A stretch of 64,000 nucleotides of DNA from Devosia sp. 1566 (GTDB lineage: Bacteria; Pseudomonadota; Alphaproteobacteria; Rhizobiales; Devosiaceae): assembly GCF_004005995.1 (NCBI RefSeq), contig NZ_CP034767.1:248001-312000 (forward strand), written 5' to 3'. Shown here in pieces: positions 17,176 through 24,974 of the stretch (position 1 is the first letter of the stretch; each line of letters starts with the position of its first letter). The notes beneath the pieces were generated by a model. The model had not been told where the DNA came from. It ran no database searches and saw nothing but the letters and a program-made list of their open reading frames with translations. Made by a program: the position numbers and the translations under genes.

Positions 17176-17520
17176 TCAGGCTGCGGTGGTGGCGCGCAAA
17201 CAATGCGCGTCAATAAGGATGCGGCCGTTGTGGAGGCGCAGTGGATAGGTGCGGACGGCGCCCGCGTCGGCGCCCTGGGCTATGCCGGTTTCGAGCGAAA
17301 AAACCCAATTGTGCAGCGGACAGGTGACCTGCGCGCCGTGGACGATGCCCTGGCTCAGCGGTCCGCCCTTGTGCGGGCACTGGTCATCAATGGCGAAGAC
17401 CTCGTTTTCGGCGGTGCGGAAAACGGCGATCTTGCCCAAGGCGGTCTTGAGGCAACGGGCGCCCCGCGCGGGAATGTCGCCGAGGCCGCCAATATCGATC
17501 CAGTCGGTCATGGCGCTCAC
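17176..17520 (-). CDS. nirD: Nitrite reductase small subunit NirD
   Basis: A 114-aa Rieske-fold protein. Unlike many NirD proteins it keeps all four [2Fe-2S] ligands (C48-P-H50 and C67-P-L-H70). It partners NirB in NAD(P)H-dependent reduction of nitrite to ammonium in the cytoplasm. Its ATG overlaps the nirB stop codon in an ATGA arrangement, indicating translational coupling. nirC follows 38 bp after its stop codon. Confidence 0.95.
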   Translation of the reverse strand: MSAMTDWIDIGGLGDIPARGARCLKTALGKIAVFRTAENEVFAIDDQCPHKGGPLSQGIVHGAQVTCPLHNWVFSLETGIAQGADAGAVRTYPLRLHNGRILIDAHCLRATTAA

Positions 17521-19964
17521 TCCGCCGCCTGCAGCATCTGGAAATCGGCCAATGCTGCAAATTCATGGGCATCCTTGCCGTTGACCCGCTCTTCCCAAGG
17601 ATCGATCTGGGCGAATTTTTGGGAATAAACGAAGCGCTCGAACAGCTGCCGCCGCCTGGAAAGGTCCTCCACCACATGGGCCTTGATGGAAGCAGAGCCG
17701 ACGCGCTTGGCCCATTTGTAGATGCGCTCGAGATAGCGGCCCTGCTCGCGATAAAGCTGGGTCAGGGCGGCGATGATTTCGACGGTCTCGTCTTCGGTCT
17801 TGGCGTGGCAGAGGATTTCGGTGCCCTTGATGTCGAGACCTGCGGCGCCGCCAAAATGGATCTCGTAGCCGGAGTCCACGCAGATGACGCCGATGTCCTT
17901 GCAAGTGGCCTCGGCGCAGTTGCGCGGACAGCCCGAGACCGCCAGCTTGAGCTTGGCCGGGGTCCAGGAGCCCCACATGAACTTTTCGATTCTGACGCCA
18001 AGGCCGGTGGAATCCTGGGTGCCAAAGCGGCACCAGTCCGAGCCGACACAGGTCTTGACCGTCCGCAGCCCCTTGGCATAAGCGGCGCCGGACACCATGC
18101 CGGCCTTGTTGAGATCCGCCCAGACGGCGGGCAGGTCCTCCTTCTTGATGCCGAGCAGATCGATGCGCTGGCCGCCGGTAACCTTGACCGTGGGCACGTT
18201 GAACTTGTCGGCCACGTCGGCAATGGCGCGCAGTTCGGCCGCGTTGGTGATGCCTCCGAACATGCGGGGCACCACCGAATAGGTGCCGTCCTTCTGGATG
18301 TTGGCATGCACGCGCTCGTTGATGAAGCGCGACTGGGCATCGTCCTCGTATTCCCCGGGCCAGTTGGCCACGAGATAGTAGTTGAGGGCGGGACGGCATT
18401 TGGCGCAGCCGCAGGAGGTTTTCCAGCCCAATTCCTGCATCACCGCGGGGATGGATTTGAGTTCTTGCGCGACGATCAAGCGGCGCACTTCGTCATGGCC
18501 CAGATCGGTGCAGGGGCACATGGGTGGGATCGCCGCCGGATTGTAGCGGTCGCCCAAGGTCGACATCAGCAGCTTTTCCACCAGCCCCGTGCAGGAGCCA
18601 CAGGAGGCGGAGGCCTTGGTGTGGGCGCGGACCTCATCGAGCGAGGTCAGGCCCCGGGCGGCGATGGCACCGGTGATGGCGCCCTTGCACACGCCGTTGC
18701 AGCCGCAGATTTCGGCGTCAGCAGGGAGGCTCGCAACCGCAGCCAAGGGATCGACGGCAGCGCCGCCACCATAGCTTTGGCCATAGATCAGCGTATCGCG
18801 CATCGGGGCGATATCGGTGCCGCGCTTGAGAAGGTCGAAGAACCAATTGCCATCGGCCGTATCGCCGTAAAGCACCGCGCCCAGCACCCGATTGTCCCTG
18901 AGCACCACCCGTTTGTAGACGCCGGCCGCAGCATCGCGCAGCACGATCTCCTGGCGGTCGTCGGCCTCGGCGAAGTCGCCGGCCGAATAAAGGTTCACCC
19001 CGGTTACCTTGAGCTGCGTGGCGGTTTTGACCGGGCTGAACCGGGCCGGCACGCCGAGGAGAGAACTGGCCGCGACTCTGGCCATTTCATAAAGCGGCGC
19101 GACCAGGCCGTAGACTGTCTGCTGGTGCTCAACGCATTCGCCCACAGCGAGAATGTCCGGGTCGGAAGTGGCCATTGCATCGTTGACGACAATGCCCCGG
19201 GCGACCTCGATGCCCGCATCGGTCGCCAGCCGGGTTTCGGGTCGAATGCCGGCCGCCATGACCACAAGGTCTGCCGGGTAAACCGTGCCGTCCTCCAGCA
19301 ACACGGCTTCCGCCCGGCCATTGCCCAGAATGGCCTTGGTTTGCGCCTTGCAGTGGACCTTGATGCCGCGTCCTTGCAGCTCGCGCTGCAAAAGATAGCC
19401 GGCGGCTGCATCGAGCTGCCGGTCCATGAGATGGGCCGCCAGGTGCAGCACCACCACATCCATGCCGCGCCCGCGCAATGCCGCCGCCGCTTCAAGCCCT
19501 AGCAGGCCCCCACCGATGACCACGGCCTTGGCGCCGGGTTGCCCGGCGATCGCCACCATGGCGTCTACATCATCGAGGTCGCGGAAGGCGCGGACGCCCG
19601 GCAGGTCTCGGCCCGCAATGGGAAGGATGAAGGGGGCTGAGCCCGTGGCGATAACCAAACGGTCGTAGCGGGTTTCGACGCCTTCGGCCCACACGGTCCT
19701 GGCTTGGCGGTCGATCCTGGTGACCGCCTGGCCGAAGCGGCATTGGACGCTATGGCTGGCGTACCAGTCTGGAGCGTGGGTCACGATATCTTCATAGCGC
19801 TTCTCACCGGCCAGCACCGGCGAAAGCATGATGCGATTGTAATTGCCCCGCGGCTCGGCGCCGAACAGGGTGACATCGAACCGGTCAGGCGCCGCCTCGA
19901 ACAAATGTTCCAGCATCCGGCCAGAGGCCATGCCGGCGCCTATGATGACGAGTTTTTCGGCCAT
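17517..19964 (-). CDS. nirB: NAD(P)H-dependent assimilatory nitrite reductase large subunit NirB
   Basis: An 815-aa enzyme from the ATG at 19964 (GGGAAG upstream). The FAD/NAD(P)H reductase module comes first (IIGAGMASGRML; AVVIGGGLLGLEAA). The BFD-like [2Fe-2S] domain follows (CGCNGVCKG, then CGSCTG) and a second Cys cluster (CGCAKCRP). The C-terminal sulfite/nitrite reductase domain has the siroheme/[4Fe-4S] cysteines in TCVGSDWCRFG (about 638-648) and SGCPRNCAEATC (about 675-687). It makes ammonium from nitrite. The 313-bp leader upstream carries an attenuator, so expression depends on NasT antitermination. Confidence 0.96.
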   Translation of the reverse strand: MAEKLVIIGAGMASGRMLEHLFEAAPDRFDVTLFGAEPRGNYNRIMLSPVLAGEKRYEDIVTHAPDWYASHSVQCRFGQAVTRIDRQARTVWAEGVETRYDRLVIATGSAPFILPIAGRDLPGVRAFRDLDDVDAMVAIAGQPGAKAVVIGGGLLGLEAAAALRGRGMDVVVLHLAAHLMDRQLDAAAGYLLQRELQGRGIKVHCKAQTKAILGNGRAEAVLLEDGTVYPADLVVMAAGIRPETRLATDAGIEVARGIVVNDAMATSDPDILAVGECVEHQQTVYGLVAPLYEMARVAASSLLGVPARFSPVKTATQLKVTGVNLYSAGDFAEADDRQEIVLRDAAAGVYKRVVLRDNRVLGAVLYGDTADGNWFFDLLKRGTDIAPMRDTLIYGQSYGGGAAVDPLAAVASLPADAEICGCNGVCKGAITGAIAARGLTSLDEVRAHTKASASCGSCTGLVEKLLMSTLGDRYNPAAIPPMCPCTDLGHDEVRRLIVAQELKSIPAVMQELGWKTSCGCAKCRPALNYYLVANWPGEYEDDAQSRFINERVHANIQKDGTYSVVPRMFGGITNAAELRAIADVADKFNVPTVKVTGGQRIDLLGIKKEDLPAVWADLNKAGMVSGAAYAKGLRTVKTCVGSDWCRFGTQDSTGLGVRIEKFMWGSWTPAKLKLAVSGCPRNCAEATCKDIGVICVDSGYEIHFGGAAGLDIKGTEILCHAKTEDETVEIIAALTQLYREQGRYLERIYKWAKRVGSASIKAHVVEDLSRRRQLFERFVYSQKFAQIDPWEERVNGKDAHEFAALADFQMLQAAE

Positions 19965-20005
19965 GTTCTTCCCATCGAGCTTGGGTCGTGATCGGACCCG
20001 GAAAC

Positions 20006-20075
20006 CAAAAACGAAAACGCCGCCAACCAGCAGGACCCCCGTCGCAAGACGAGGCTTCTGAAGGTTGGCGGCGTT
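20006..20075 (-). terminator. Intrinsic terminator (attenuator) in the nirB leader
   Basis: On the minus strand a perfect 13-bp inverted repeat (arms 20063-20075 and 20016-20028, AACGCCGCCAACC/GGTTGGCGGCGTT) is followed at once by TTTTCGTTTTT. The 34-nt interval contains a smaller stem (CCTCGTC-TTGC-GACGGGG, one U-G pair). Lying 42-111 nt upstream of nirB and downstream of an ANTAR hexaloop, it is the expected target of NasT antitermination. Confidence 0.82.
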
Positions 20076-20086
20076 GCCAAAGATGT

Positions 20087-20106
20087 GGCGCCCTTCATTG
20101 GACGCC
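20087..20106 (-). promoter_or_regulatory. ANTAR-type hexaloop hairpin (NasT binding site)
   Basis: On the minus strand GGCGTCC-AATGAA-GGGCGCC forms a 7-bp stem (one U-G pair) with a hexaloop having A at position 1 and G at position 4. These are the two bases required by ANTAR antiterminators. It lies 11 nt before the terminator. A second hexaloop expected upstream (P1) is not evident; only a GCGC-TCCG-GCGC tetraloop stem is seen there. Confidence 0.7.
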
Positions 20107-20140
20107 GAAGTCAATGCGCCGGAGCGCTCGCAAATGGTAG

Positions 20141-20156
20141 TGCAGGAAACGTGCCA
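20141..20156 (-). promoter_or_regulatory. Sigma-54-type promoter for the nirB leader
   Basis: On the minus strand TGGCACGTTTCCTGCA matches the -24/-12 consensus (TGGCACG-N4-TTGCA) with one mismatch and exact GG-N10-GC spacing. Transcription would start near 20130, giving a leader of about 165 nt that includes the hexaloop and terminator. NtrC control under nitrogen limitation is the expected partner; no NtrC site was identified. Confidence 0.72.
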
Positions 20157-20277
20157 AACAGTCGGGCGGCACAAGACGAACGCTGGATCAGGTGCTTAGC
20201 TGAACTGCGCCGGTTTGCGATAATCCAAGCACAGCCGCGCCTTTGCCCGGCAGTTCAGCCAGCTGCATCTTTCTTGG

Positions 20278-21498
20278 TCAACTTTGTTGGGCGGCAATGT
20301 AATCGTCCAGCCGGTCCGGATCGAACTGCGCCGCATCGAAAAACATATCTGGACCCAGCGTCAGGCGACCGCCGATCGCGCCCATTTCGGTCGGCTCGGC
20401 GAGGGCGCCTTCGATCTTGCTGCTCGCGCCAGGCACGGGCATGTTTATACCCGAAAGCGCGGCCCGGTAGAGGTCGGGCCGGTAGCTCGCTGCGGCACGC
20501 GCCGCATGCTCTGGCTTATGGGCGACCTGACCCCAACGCACCATCTGCGAGTAGAACCACAGAGCGTGGCTGACCCAGGGGAAGTTGGCCGCGCGGGAAT
20601 AGGGCACGAAGAATTCGGACATTGCATGTTCCTTGCCCGCTTCGAATTCGAGCCGGCCCGTGATGGCCCGCAACAGCAGGTCCCCCTCCACACCCAGCCG
20701 GTCATCGCGCGCCAGCATGCCCGCCAGCGCCGAGTGGTTGGTCGGATCTTCGCACCAGCGTGCCGCTCGCGTCGCGGCGCGCAGCAATGCGGCGAGCTGT
20801 TCGGGGTAGCGCTGCGCCCATTGCAGCCTTGTGCCCAGAACCTTGTCGGGGCTCATTTGCCAGATCTGCCCCTTGGTGGTGACAATGCGCCCGACCCCGC
20901 GCGCGACAGCCATCGAGCCATAGGGCTCCCCGACGCAAAAACCATCGGTGCGCTTGGCTGCGAGGGCATCAGCCTGGAGGGGCGGGGGCACGATGACAAT
21001 GTCGACCTGACGATCGGGGTCGATACCTGAAGCGGCCAGCCAGTAGCGCAGCGCATAATTGTGGGCGCTTTCCGGATGCACCACCGCCAGGCGCAAGCGC
21101 GGCTCGCCCGCGCGGTGCCGCCGCAAGACAACTTCGCGCAGTGCCGCGCCGACGGGCCCCGGCGAGCCATCTTCGGGCGCGCCAGCCTCGGCCATGGCGG
21201 CCCACACCGCCATGGACATGGTGATTGCGGCGCCGCCCAAGCCCAGCGCCATGGGTGCAATCACGGCGGCATCGAGTGGCGTTAGCCCCAGATTGGCGCT
21301 GATCGGCATCGGCCCCAGCATATGGGCGACGTCCAAATGTCCGATGGCGACGCGATCGCGGATATTGGCCCAGGAGGTTTCGCGCACCAGATGCAGGTGC
21401 AGCCCTTCGCTTTCGGCAAAGCCGAATTCTTCCGCGGCCAGCAGCACGGCGCTGTCGAGCAGCGGCACATAGCCGGCAACAATTTGGGTCAGGCCCAT
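20278..21498 (-). CDS. nasS: NasS-type cytosolic nitrate/nitrite sensor
   Basis: This 406-aa protein is homologous to the NrtA nitrate-binding proteins (IVAGYVPLLDSAVLLAAEEFGF, then HLDVAHMLGPMPISANLG, and DGFCVGEPYG). It has no signal peptide or lipobox, which is the hallmark of the cytoplasmic sensor NasS. In characterised alphaproteobacteria NasS holds NasT inactive until nitrate or nitrite binds. It begins 13 bp after nasT and precedes the nirB leader, matching the known nasTS arrangement. Confidence 0.88.
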   Translation of the reverse strand: MGLTQIVAGYVPLLDSAVLLAAEEFGFAESEGLHLHLVRETSWANIRDRVAIGHLDVAHMLGPMPISANLGLTPLDAAVIAPMALGLGGAAITMSMAVWAAMAEAGAPEDGSPGPVGAALREVVLRRHRAGEPRLRLAVVHPESAHNYALRYWLAASGIDPDRQVDIVIVPPPLQADALAAKRTDGFCVGEPYGSMAVARGVGRIVTTKGQIWQMSPDKVLGTRLQWAQRYPEQLAALLRAATRAARWCEDPTNHSALAGMLARDDRLGVEGDLLLRAITGRLEFEAGKEHAMSEFFVPYSRAANFPWVSHALWFYSQMVRWGQVAHKPEHAARAAASYRPDLYRAALSGINMPVPGASSKIEGALAEPTEMGAIGGRLTLGPDMFFDAAQFDPDRLDDYIAAQQS

Positions 21499-21511
21499 GC
21501 TGTGTCCCTCT

Positions 21512-22135
21512 TCATGGTCCCAGGAGCTCGGAAGCCGTCACCAGCGCCTGCGCGATCTCGAGGATCTTGCGGTTCTGGTTCATGGCGGTGGAGCGCAGCA
21601 GCGCATAGGCCTCTTCTTCGGAAAAGCCACGCGTCCGCATCAGGATACCCTTGGCGCGCTCGATTATCTTTCGCCCCTGAAGTTCTGAACGGGCGGCTTC
21701 GAGTTCGTTGCGCAACCGGGAATAGGCACGGAACCGCACAATGGCCATGTCGAGGATCGGCTTGATGCGCTCCTTGCGCAATCCATCAACCACATAGGCC
21801 GAAACCCCGGCCTCCACAGCAGCCTCGATTTCGGCGGGGTCGGATTTGTCGACGAACATGGCGATGGGCCGCTCGATCGTGCGGCTGAGGGCAAAGAAAT
21901 GCTCGAGCACATCGCGATTGGGATTTTCGAGATCGACAATGACGACATCGGGCGCAAACGCGCGAATTCGGCCAGCCACATCTTCCATGTCGGTGACGAT
22001 CTGCACCGTTGCGTGTCCCGCTTCGCGCAAACCGGCCTCGATGATCGAGGCCCGAATGGCGTTGTCGTCAATCAACAGAATGGAGAGCGACTCAGCCATG
22101 GCCTCTGAGGTCAGTTGTGGCAGCACCAAATTCAT
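21512..22135 (-). CDS. nasT: ANTAR-domain response regulator NasT (antiterminator)
   Basis: A protein of 207 aa: a receiver-like domain (ILLIDDNAIRASIIEAGLREAGH, about 18-130) is followed by a C-terminal ANTAR RNA-binding domain (about 148-204: GRKIIERAKGILMRTRGFSEEEAYALLRSTAM). NasT binds hexaloop hairpins in nas/nir leaders to prevent termination, and is released by NasS when nitrate or nitrite is present. Start choice is open: ATG 22135 (AAGGA 10 nt upstream) or ATG 22099, which gives 195 aa. A hairpin enclosing the first ATG could limit translation. Confidence 0.92.
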   Translation of the reverse strand: MNLVLPQLTSEAMAESLSILLIDDNAIRASIIEAGLREAGHATVQIVTDMEDVAGRIRAFAPDVVIVDLENPNRDVLEHFFALSRTIERPIAMFVDKSDPAEIEAAVEAGVSAYVVDGLRKERIKPILDMAIVRFRAYSRLRNELEAARSELQGRKIIERAKGILMRTRGFSEEEAYALLRSTAMNQNRKILEIAQALVTASELLGP

Positions 22136-22143
22136 GTGCTGCC
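22119..22143 (-). repeat. Hairpin enclosing the first nasT start codon
   Basis: GGCAGCAC and GTGCTGCC form a perfect 8-bp stem around a 9-nt loop. In the mRNA the loop reads AUGAAUUUG, so the start codon at 22135 sits in it. It may damp nasT translation, or may mean translation starts at 22099. Confidence 0.5.
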
Positions 22144-22201
22144 GATCCTTGGATGTCTACACCCCGCAGCCAGGTTTGCGCGCGTGGTGTCGGCTCGATG
22201 A

Positions 22202-22840
22202 TCAGCTTGGCACGGGAGGAAGCTCGGGGGCAGTGGTTCCCGCGAAGGGATCTCGCCATGCCTCGATGGCCTCCATCCGCCGGTACCAGCGGCTCACGGC
22301 CGGGTAATCCTTGATGGGCAGTCGCGCGATATCGTTGAAGGGCAGGAATGTGCCCATGCGGAAATCGGCGTAAGACACAGCGTCCCCGACGAGCCAGGTG
22401 CGATCCGCCAGCTCAGCCTCGAGCAGCTGCGCTGCGGTGTGAAACCGCTCGAGCCCCTCCGCAACTGCAGCGGCATCGTAGGGCCCGAGGCCGTAACGGA
22501 GCTTGGTGCCGCGCTCCCAATGTACGGTGTCACAAGCTTTGACGAAGTTGTCCTTGCCCCAGCTGATCCAGCGGATCATCTCGGGTTCGTCGGCATCGGT
22601 GCGCCAAAACTGCGATCCGACCTGTCGCGACAAAAAGCAGGCAACTGCATCCGTTTCCCAAATCGGCCTCGGGGAAACCTCGAGAATGGGCAAAAGCAAG
22701 TTCGGGTTGAGGTGCAGATAGTCCCCGGCTCGGCTTGGATCCCGGGGTGCAGCGAAGTGGAACTCGATATCCGCGCCCAGATATTTGGCGACGGCCACTG
22801 CCAGCCTCGGATTGGGGTTGCGACTAAAATGCAGTTTCAT
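22202..22840 (-). CDS. Glutathione S-transferase family protein
   Basis: This 212-aa protein has an N-terminal thioredoxin-like domain (MKLHFSRNPNPRLAVAVAKYLG, with NLLLPILEV giving the cis-proline, and an ETDAVACFLS substitute for the ESxAI glutathione site). The all-helical C-terminal domain includes the conserved SYADFRMGTFLPF capping motif. The substrate is unknown. It ends 66 bp before nasT on the same strand and is not obviously related to nitrogen metabolism. Confidence 0.88.
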   Translation of the reverse strand: MKLHFSRNPNPRLAVAVAKYLGADIEFHFAAPRDPSRAGDYLHLNPNLLLPILEVSPRPIWETDAVACFLSRQVGSQFWRTDADEPEMIRWISWGKDNFVKACDTVHWERGTKLRYGLGPYDAAAVAEGLERFHTAAQLLEAELADRTWLVGDAVSYADFRMGTFLPFNDIARLPIKDYPAVSRWYRRMEAIEAWRDPFAGTTAPELPPVPS

Positions 22841-23056
22841 CAGAACCGGTTCTCCTTTGCCGCTCGGTCCTAGGACGGATCACCGTCGAGCTCTTCGACA
22901 GCGGGAGAAAAAAGGCCGCCGCCGCTCCCCTGGTGAGGCCGCTGACATCACCGCCAATAGCGGGCGGCAAGCGAGGCGCAGAAGGGGCCGGCAGCGGCGG
23001 CGAGGGCCGGCCAAGGGAACGCCGGGCGGGCCACGGAGAACCGTGCTCGGTGCTCG
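22841..23056. other. GC-rich intergenic region without a credible gene
   Basis: A purine- and GGC-rich stretch separates the GST and RidA genes. Open frames through it are Arg/Gly-rich and have no recognisable start or ribosome-binding site. It may carry the GST promoter (minus strand), but I see no defined element. Confidence 0.5.
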
Positions 23057-23458
23057 CTAGGCGGCCGCGGCCGGGATGCGGGCGATGACCTTGATTTCGA
23101 AATCAAAGCCGGCCAACCAGTTCACCCCAACGGCAGTCCAGTTGGGGTAGGGGGTGGTGGTGAAATTTCGTTGCTTCACCGCCATGACGGTGGGGAACTG
23201 CTGTTCCGGATCGGTGTGGAACGTCGTCACGTCAACGATATCGTCCAAACCGCCACCCGCGGCTGCAAGGATCGCCTTGAGATTGTCAAAGGCGAGTTGG
23301 ACCTGACGCTCGAAGTCCGGCTCCGGGCTGCCGTCTGGCCGGCTGCCCACTTGTCCCGACACAAACAGCAGGTCACCCGAGCGGATTGCTGCGGAATAGC
23401 CATGCTGCTCGTAAAGGGCGTGCCGGCTGGCCGGGAAAATAGCTTGGCGTTCAGTCAT
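23057..23458 (-). CDS. RidA-family (YjgF/YER057c) protein
   Basis: From the ATG at 23458 (AGGAAAGAGAG upstream) the product is 133 aa. It has the RidA trimeric fold signatures (LLFVSGQVGSRPDGS, AFDNLKAILAAAGGGLDDIVDVTTFHTD). A typical RidA catalytic Arg is not in the usual R-x-C context; the C-terminus reads WLAGFDFEIKVIARI. It thus belongs to the non-archetypal RidA subgroups, whose roles range from enamine deamination to unknown. Regulation by the divergent TetR is strongly suggested by the operators between them. Confidence 0.87.
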   Translation of the reverse strand: MTERQAIFPASRHALYEQHGYSAAIRSGDLLFVSGQVGSRPDGSPEPDFERQVQLAFDNLKAILAAAGGGLDDIVDVTTFHTDPEQQFPTVMAVKQRNFTTTPYPNWTAVGVNWLAGFDFEIKVIARIPAAAA

Positions 23459-23531
23459 CTCGATCTCTCTTTCCTGTGGGGCGTCCGGCACTTGGCGCGG
23501 CAACAGCGCTTTCGCCGGATGCTGATTTGAT

Positions 23532-23595
23532 ATACGGTGCGTATGCGCTGATATCCCACATACGTTCCGTATGTCAAACAATACACGCCTCGTAT
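23532..23595. promoter_or_regulatory. Three ATAC(G)...(C)GTAT dyads: TetR operators
   Basis: Two perfect dyads, ATACG-GTG-CGTAT (23532-23544) and CATACG-TTC-CGTATG (23559-23573), and a looser third, ATACACGCCTCGTAT (23581-23595), fill the divergent promoter region between ridA-like and tetR genes. The last site ends 20 bp before the tetR ATG. The spacing suggests cooperative repression of both promoters. Confidence 0.8.
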
Positions 23596-23615
23596 GCAAA
23601 AAGAGATGACGAGAA

Positions 23616-24209
23616 ATGGCGAAAACCCGCGCTGTTGCGATGGAAGAAACGCGCAGCAAGCTTGTTGCCGCAGCCCGCAAGGCCTTTGCGCACAAGGGCT
23701 ATAGCGCTGCCTCCATGGATGATCTGACCGCCGATGCTGGCCTGACACGGGGCGCGCTCTACCATAATTTCGGCGACAAGCGGGGCCTGCTGGCGGCCGT
23801 GGTCGACCAGATCGACAGCGAGATGGCCGGGAAGGCACAAGCCATCGGCGCGCGCGCGGGTGACGAATGGTCGGCCCTGCTGGCGGAGGGGGAAGCCTAT
23901 ATCGAGATGGCGCTCGACCCAGAGGTTCAGCGCATTGTGTTGCTTGACGGCCCGGCCGTGCTGGGGGATCCCTCGCAATGGCCCAGCCAGAACAACTGCA
24001 TGCAGGTAACCAAGCGCGCCGTGGAAAACCTCATGGCCGCCGGGGTTCTCAAGCCCGTTGATCCCGAAGCGGCCGCCCGGCTATTGAGTGGCGCTGCCCT
24101 CAATGCGGCGCTCTGGATCGCCGCCTCCGACAATCCTCAGCATGTCCTGCCCAAGGCCGTCGATGCGTTCCGCTCCCTGGCCTCGGGTCTGCTGCTGCGG
24201 CCAGACTGA
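23616..24209 (+). CDS. TetR/AcrR-family repressor
   Basis: This 197-aa protein has an N-terminal TetR HTH (KLVAAARKAFAHKGYSAASMDDLTADAGLTRGALYHNFGDKRGLL, about 15-60) and a C-terminal ligand domain of the TetR_C_33-like group (LALDPEVQRIVLLDGPAVLG type). It is divergent from the RidA gene with three operator-like dyads between them, so it probably represses both. The ligand is unknown. Confidence 0.9.
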   Translation: MAKTRAVAMEETRSKLVAAARKAFAHKGYSAASMDDLTADAGLTRGALYHNFGDKRGLLAAVVDQIDSEMAGKAQAIGARAGDEWSALLAEGEAYIEMALDPEVQRIVLLDGPAVLGDPSQWPSQNNCMQVTKRAVENLMAAGVLKPVDPEAAARLLSGAALNAALWIAASDNPQHVLPKAVDAFRSLASGLLLRPD

Positions 24210-24227
24210 ACTGTGCGTCGCCCGTCC

Positions 24228-24974
24228 TCAGGGTTCCTCCGAATAATCCTGGAAGGCTGTGATGCCGATATGCAGGTGTGATTGCAGCGCATATTGGTAG
24301 CGAATCCGGTCCCGCTGCTCCAAGGCGTCCACCACCGCCGCGTGCTGCTCGAAGGTTTCGCCGGTGAAGTTATGCAATTGCTTGGCGCGCTCCATGATGC
24401 GGATGATGATCGGCTTCATGATGCGATAAACGTCGGTGACCGCACGATTGGTGAGGATCGACACCAGGCGCAGGTGAAAGCGAAAATCCAGCTCGGACGC
24501 TTCCACGATCGAGCCGGCGGCGCGAAGTTGGTCGTTGACCTTGCGCATCTCGAGGATGTCCTCGGGCTGCATCTGATCGAAGATGGTGTCCACCGAGCCC
24601 ACTTCGATGAGCCGGCGGAAGCCCTGGATGTCGTTGAAGGTGCGCCGCGAGATGTCGAGCGTGTTGAACGAGAACAGATCGAGTGCCCGCTCCATCCGGT
24701 CATCGACAATGGTGGCGCCGACCTTGGGACGCACCGAGACTACCCCATAGGCCTTGAGGATACGCATGGCTTCGCGCACCGTGTTGCGGCTGGCCTGGAA
24801 GCGTTCGCACAACTCCCGCTCGGTCGGCAGGCTGTCGCCCACGCCCAATCCGCCATCGGAGATGAGGCCGCGGATCTTGAGGACCATGCCGTCCACCGCG
24901 GAGGGGATGGAGCTGCGCACCACCGAGGCGTTCAGCGCTCCAATTGCCCCTCCGACCCGCGATGCGTCGTTCAC
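24228..24974 (-). CDS. GntR/FadR-family regulator of the adjacent ABC transporter
   Basis: A 248-aa protein with a winged helix (about 25-95: GVGDSLPTERELCERFQASRNTVREAMRILKAYGVVSVRPKVGATI) and an FCD-type all-helical ligand domain containing probable metal-site histidines (FRFHLRLV; EQHAAVVDALEQRD; LQSHLHIG). Its ATG overlaps the stop of the fused permease (ATGA), so it is the last gene of the binding protein-permease operon and is translationally coupled to it. The likely targets are the paired GTGTnnACAC sites upstream of the divergent ATPase. Confidence 0.88.
   Translation of the reverse strand: MNDASRVGGAIGALNASVVRSSIPSAVDGMVLKIRGLISDGGLGVGDSLPTERELCERFQASRNTVREAMRILKAYGVVSVRPKVGATIVDDRMERALDLFSFNTLDISRRTFNDIQGFRRLIEVGSVDTIFDQMQPEDILEMRKVNDQLRAAGSIVEASELDFRFHLRLVSILTNRAVTDVYRIMKPIIIRIMERAKQLHNFTGETFEQHAAVVDALEQRDRIRYQYALQSHLHIGITAFQDYSEEP

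Noticed and set aside
17565..19502. A 645-codon open frame on the plus strand opposite nirB
   Set aside because: It is antisense to a well-conserved gene, has His/Gly/Ala-rich low-information translation, and arises from the strong third-position GC bias of nirB.
22785..23060. A small Arg-rich plus-strand open frame in the GC-rich gap
   Set aside because: It begins inside the GST gene antisense, is dominated by Arg/Gly repeats from GGC-rich DNA, and lacks a ribosome-binding site.
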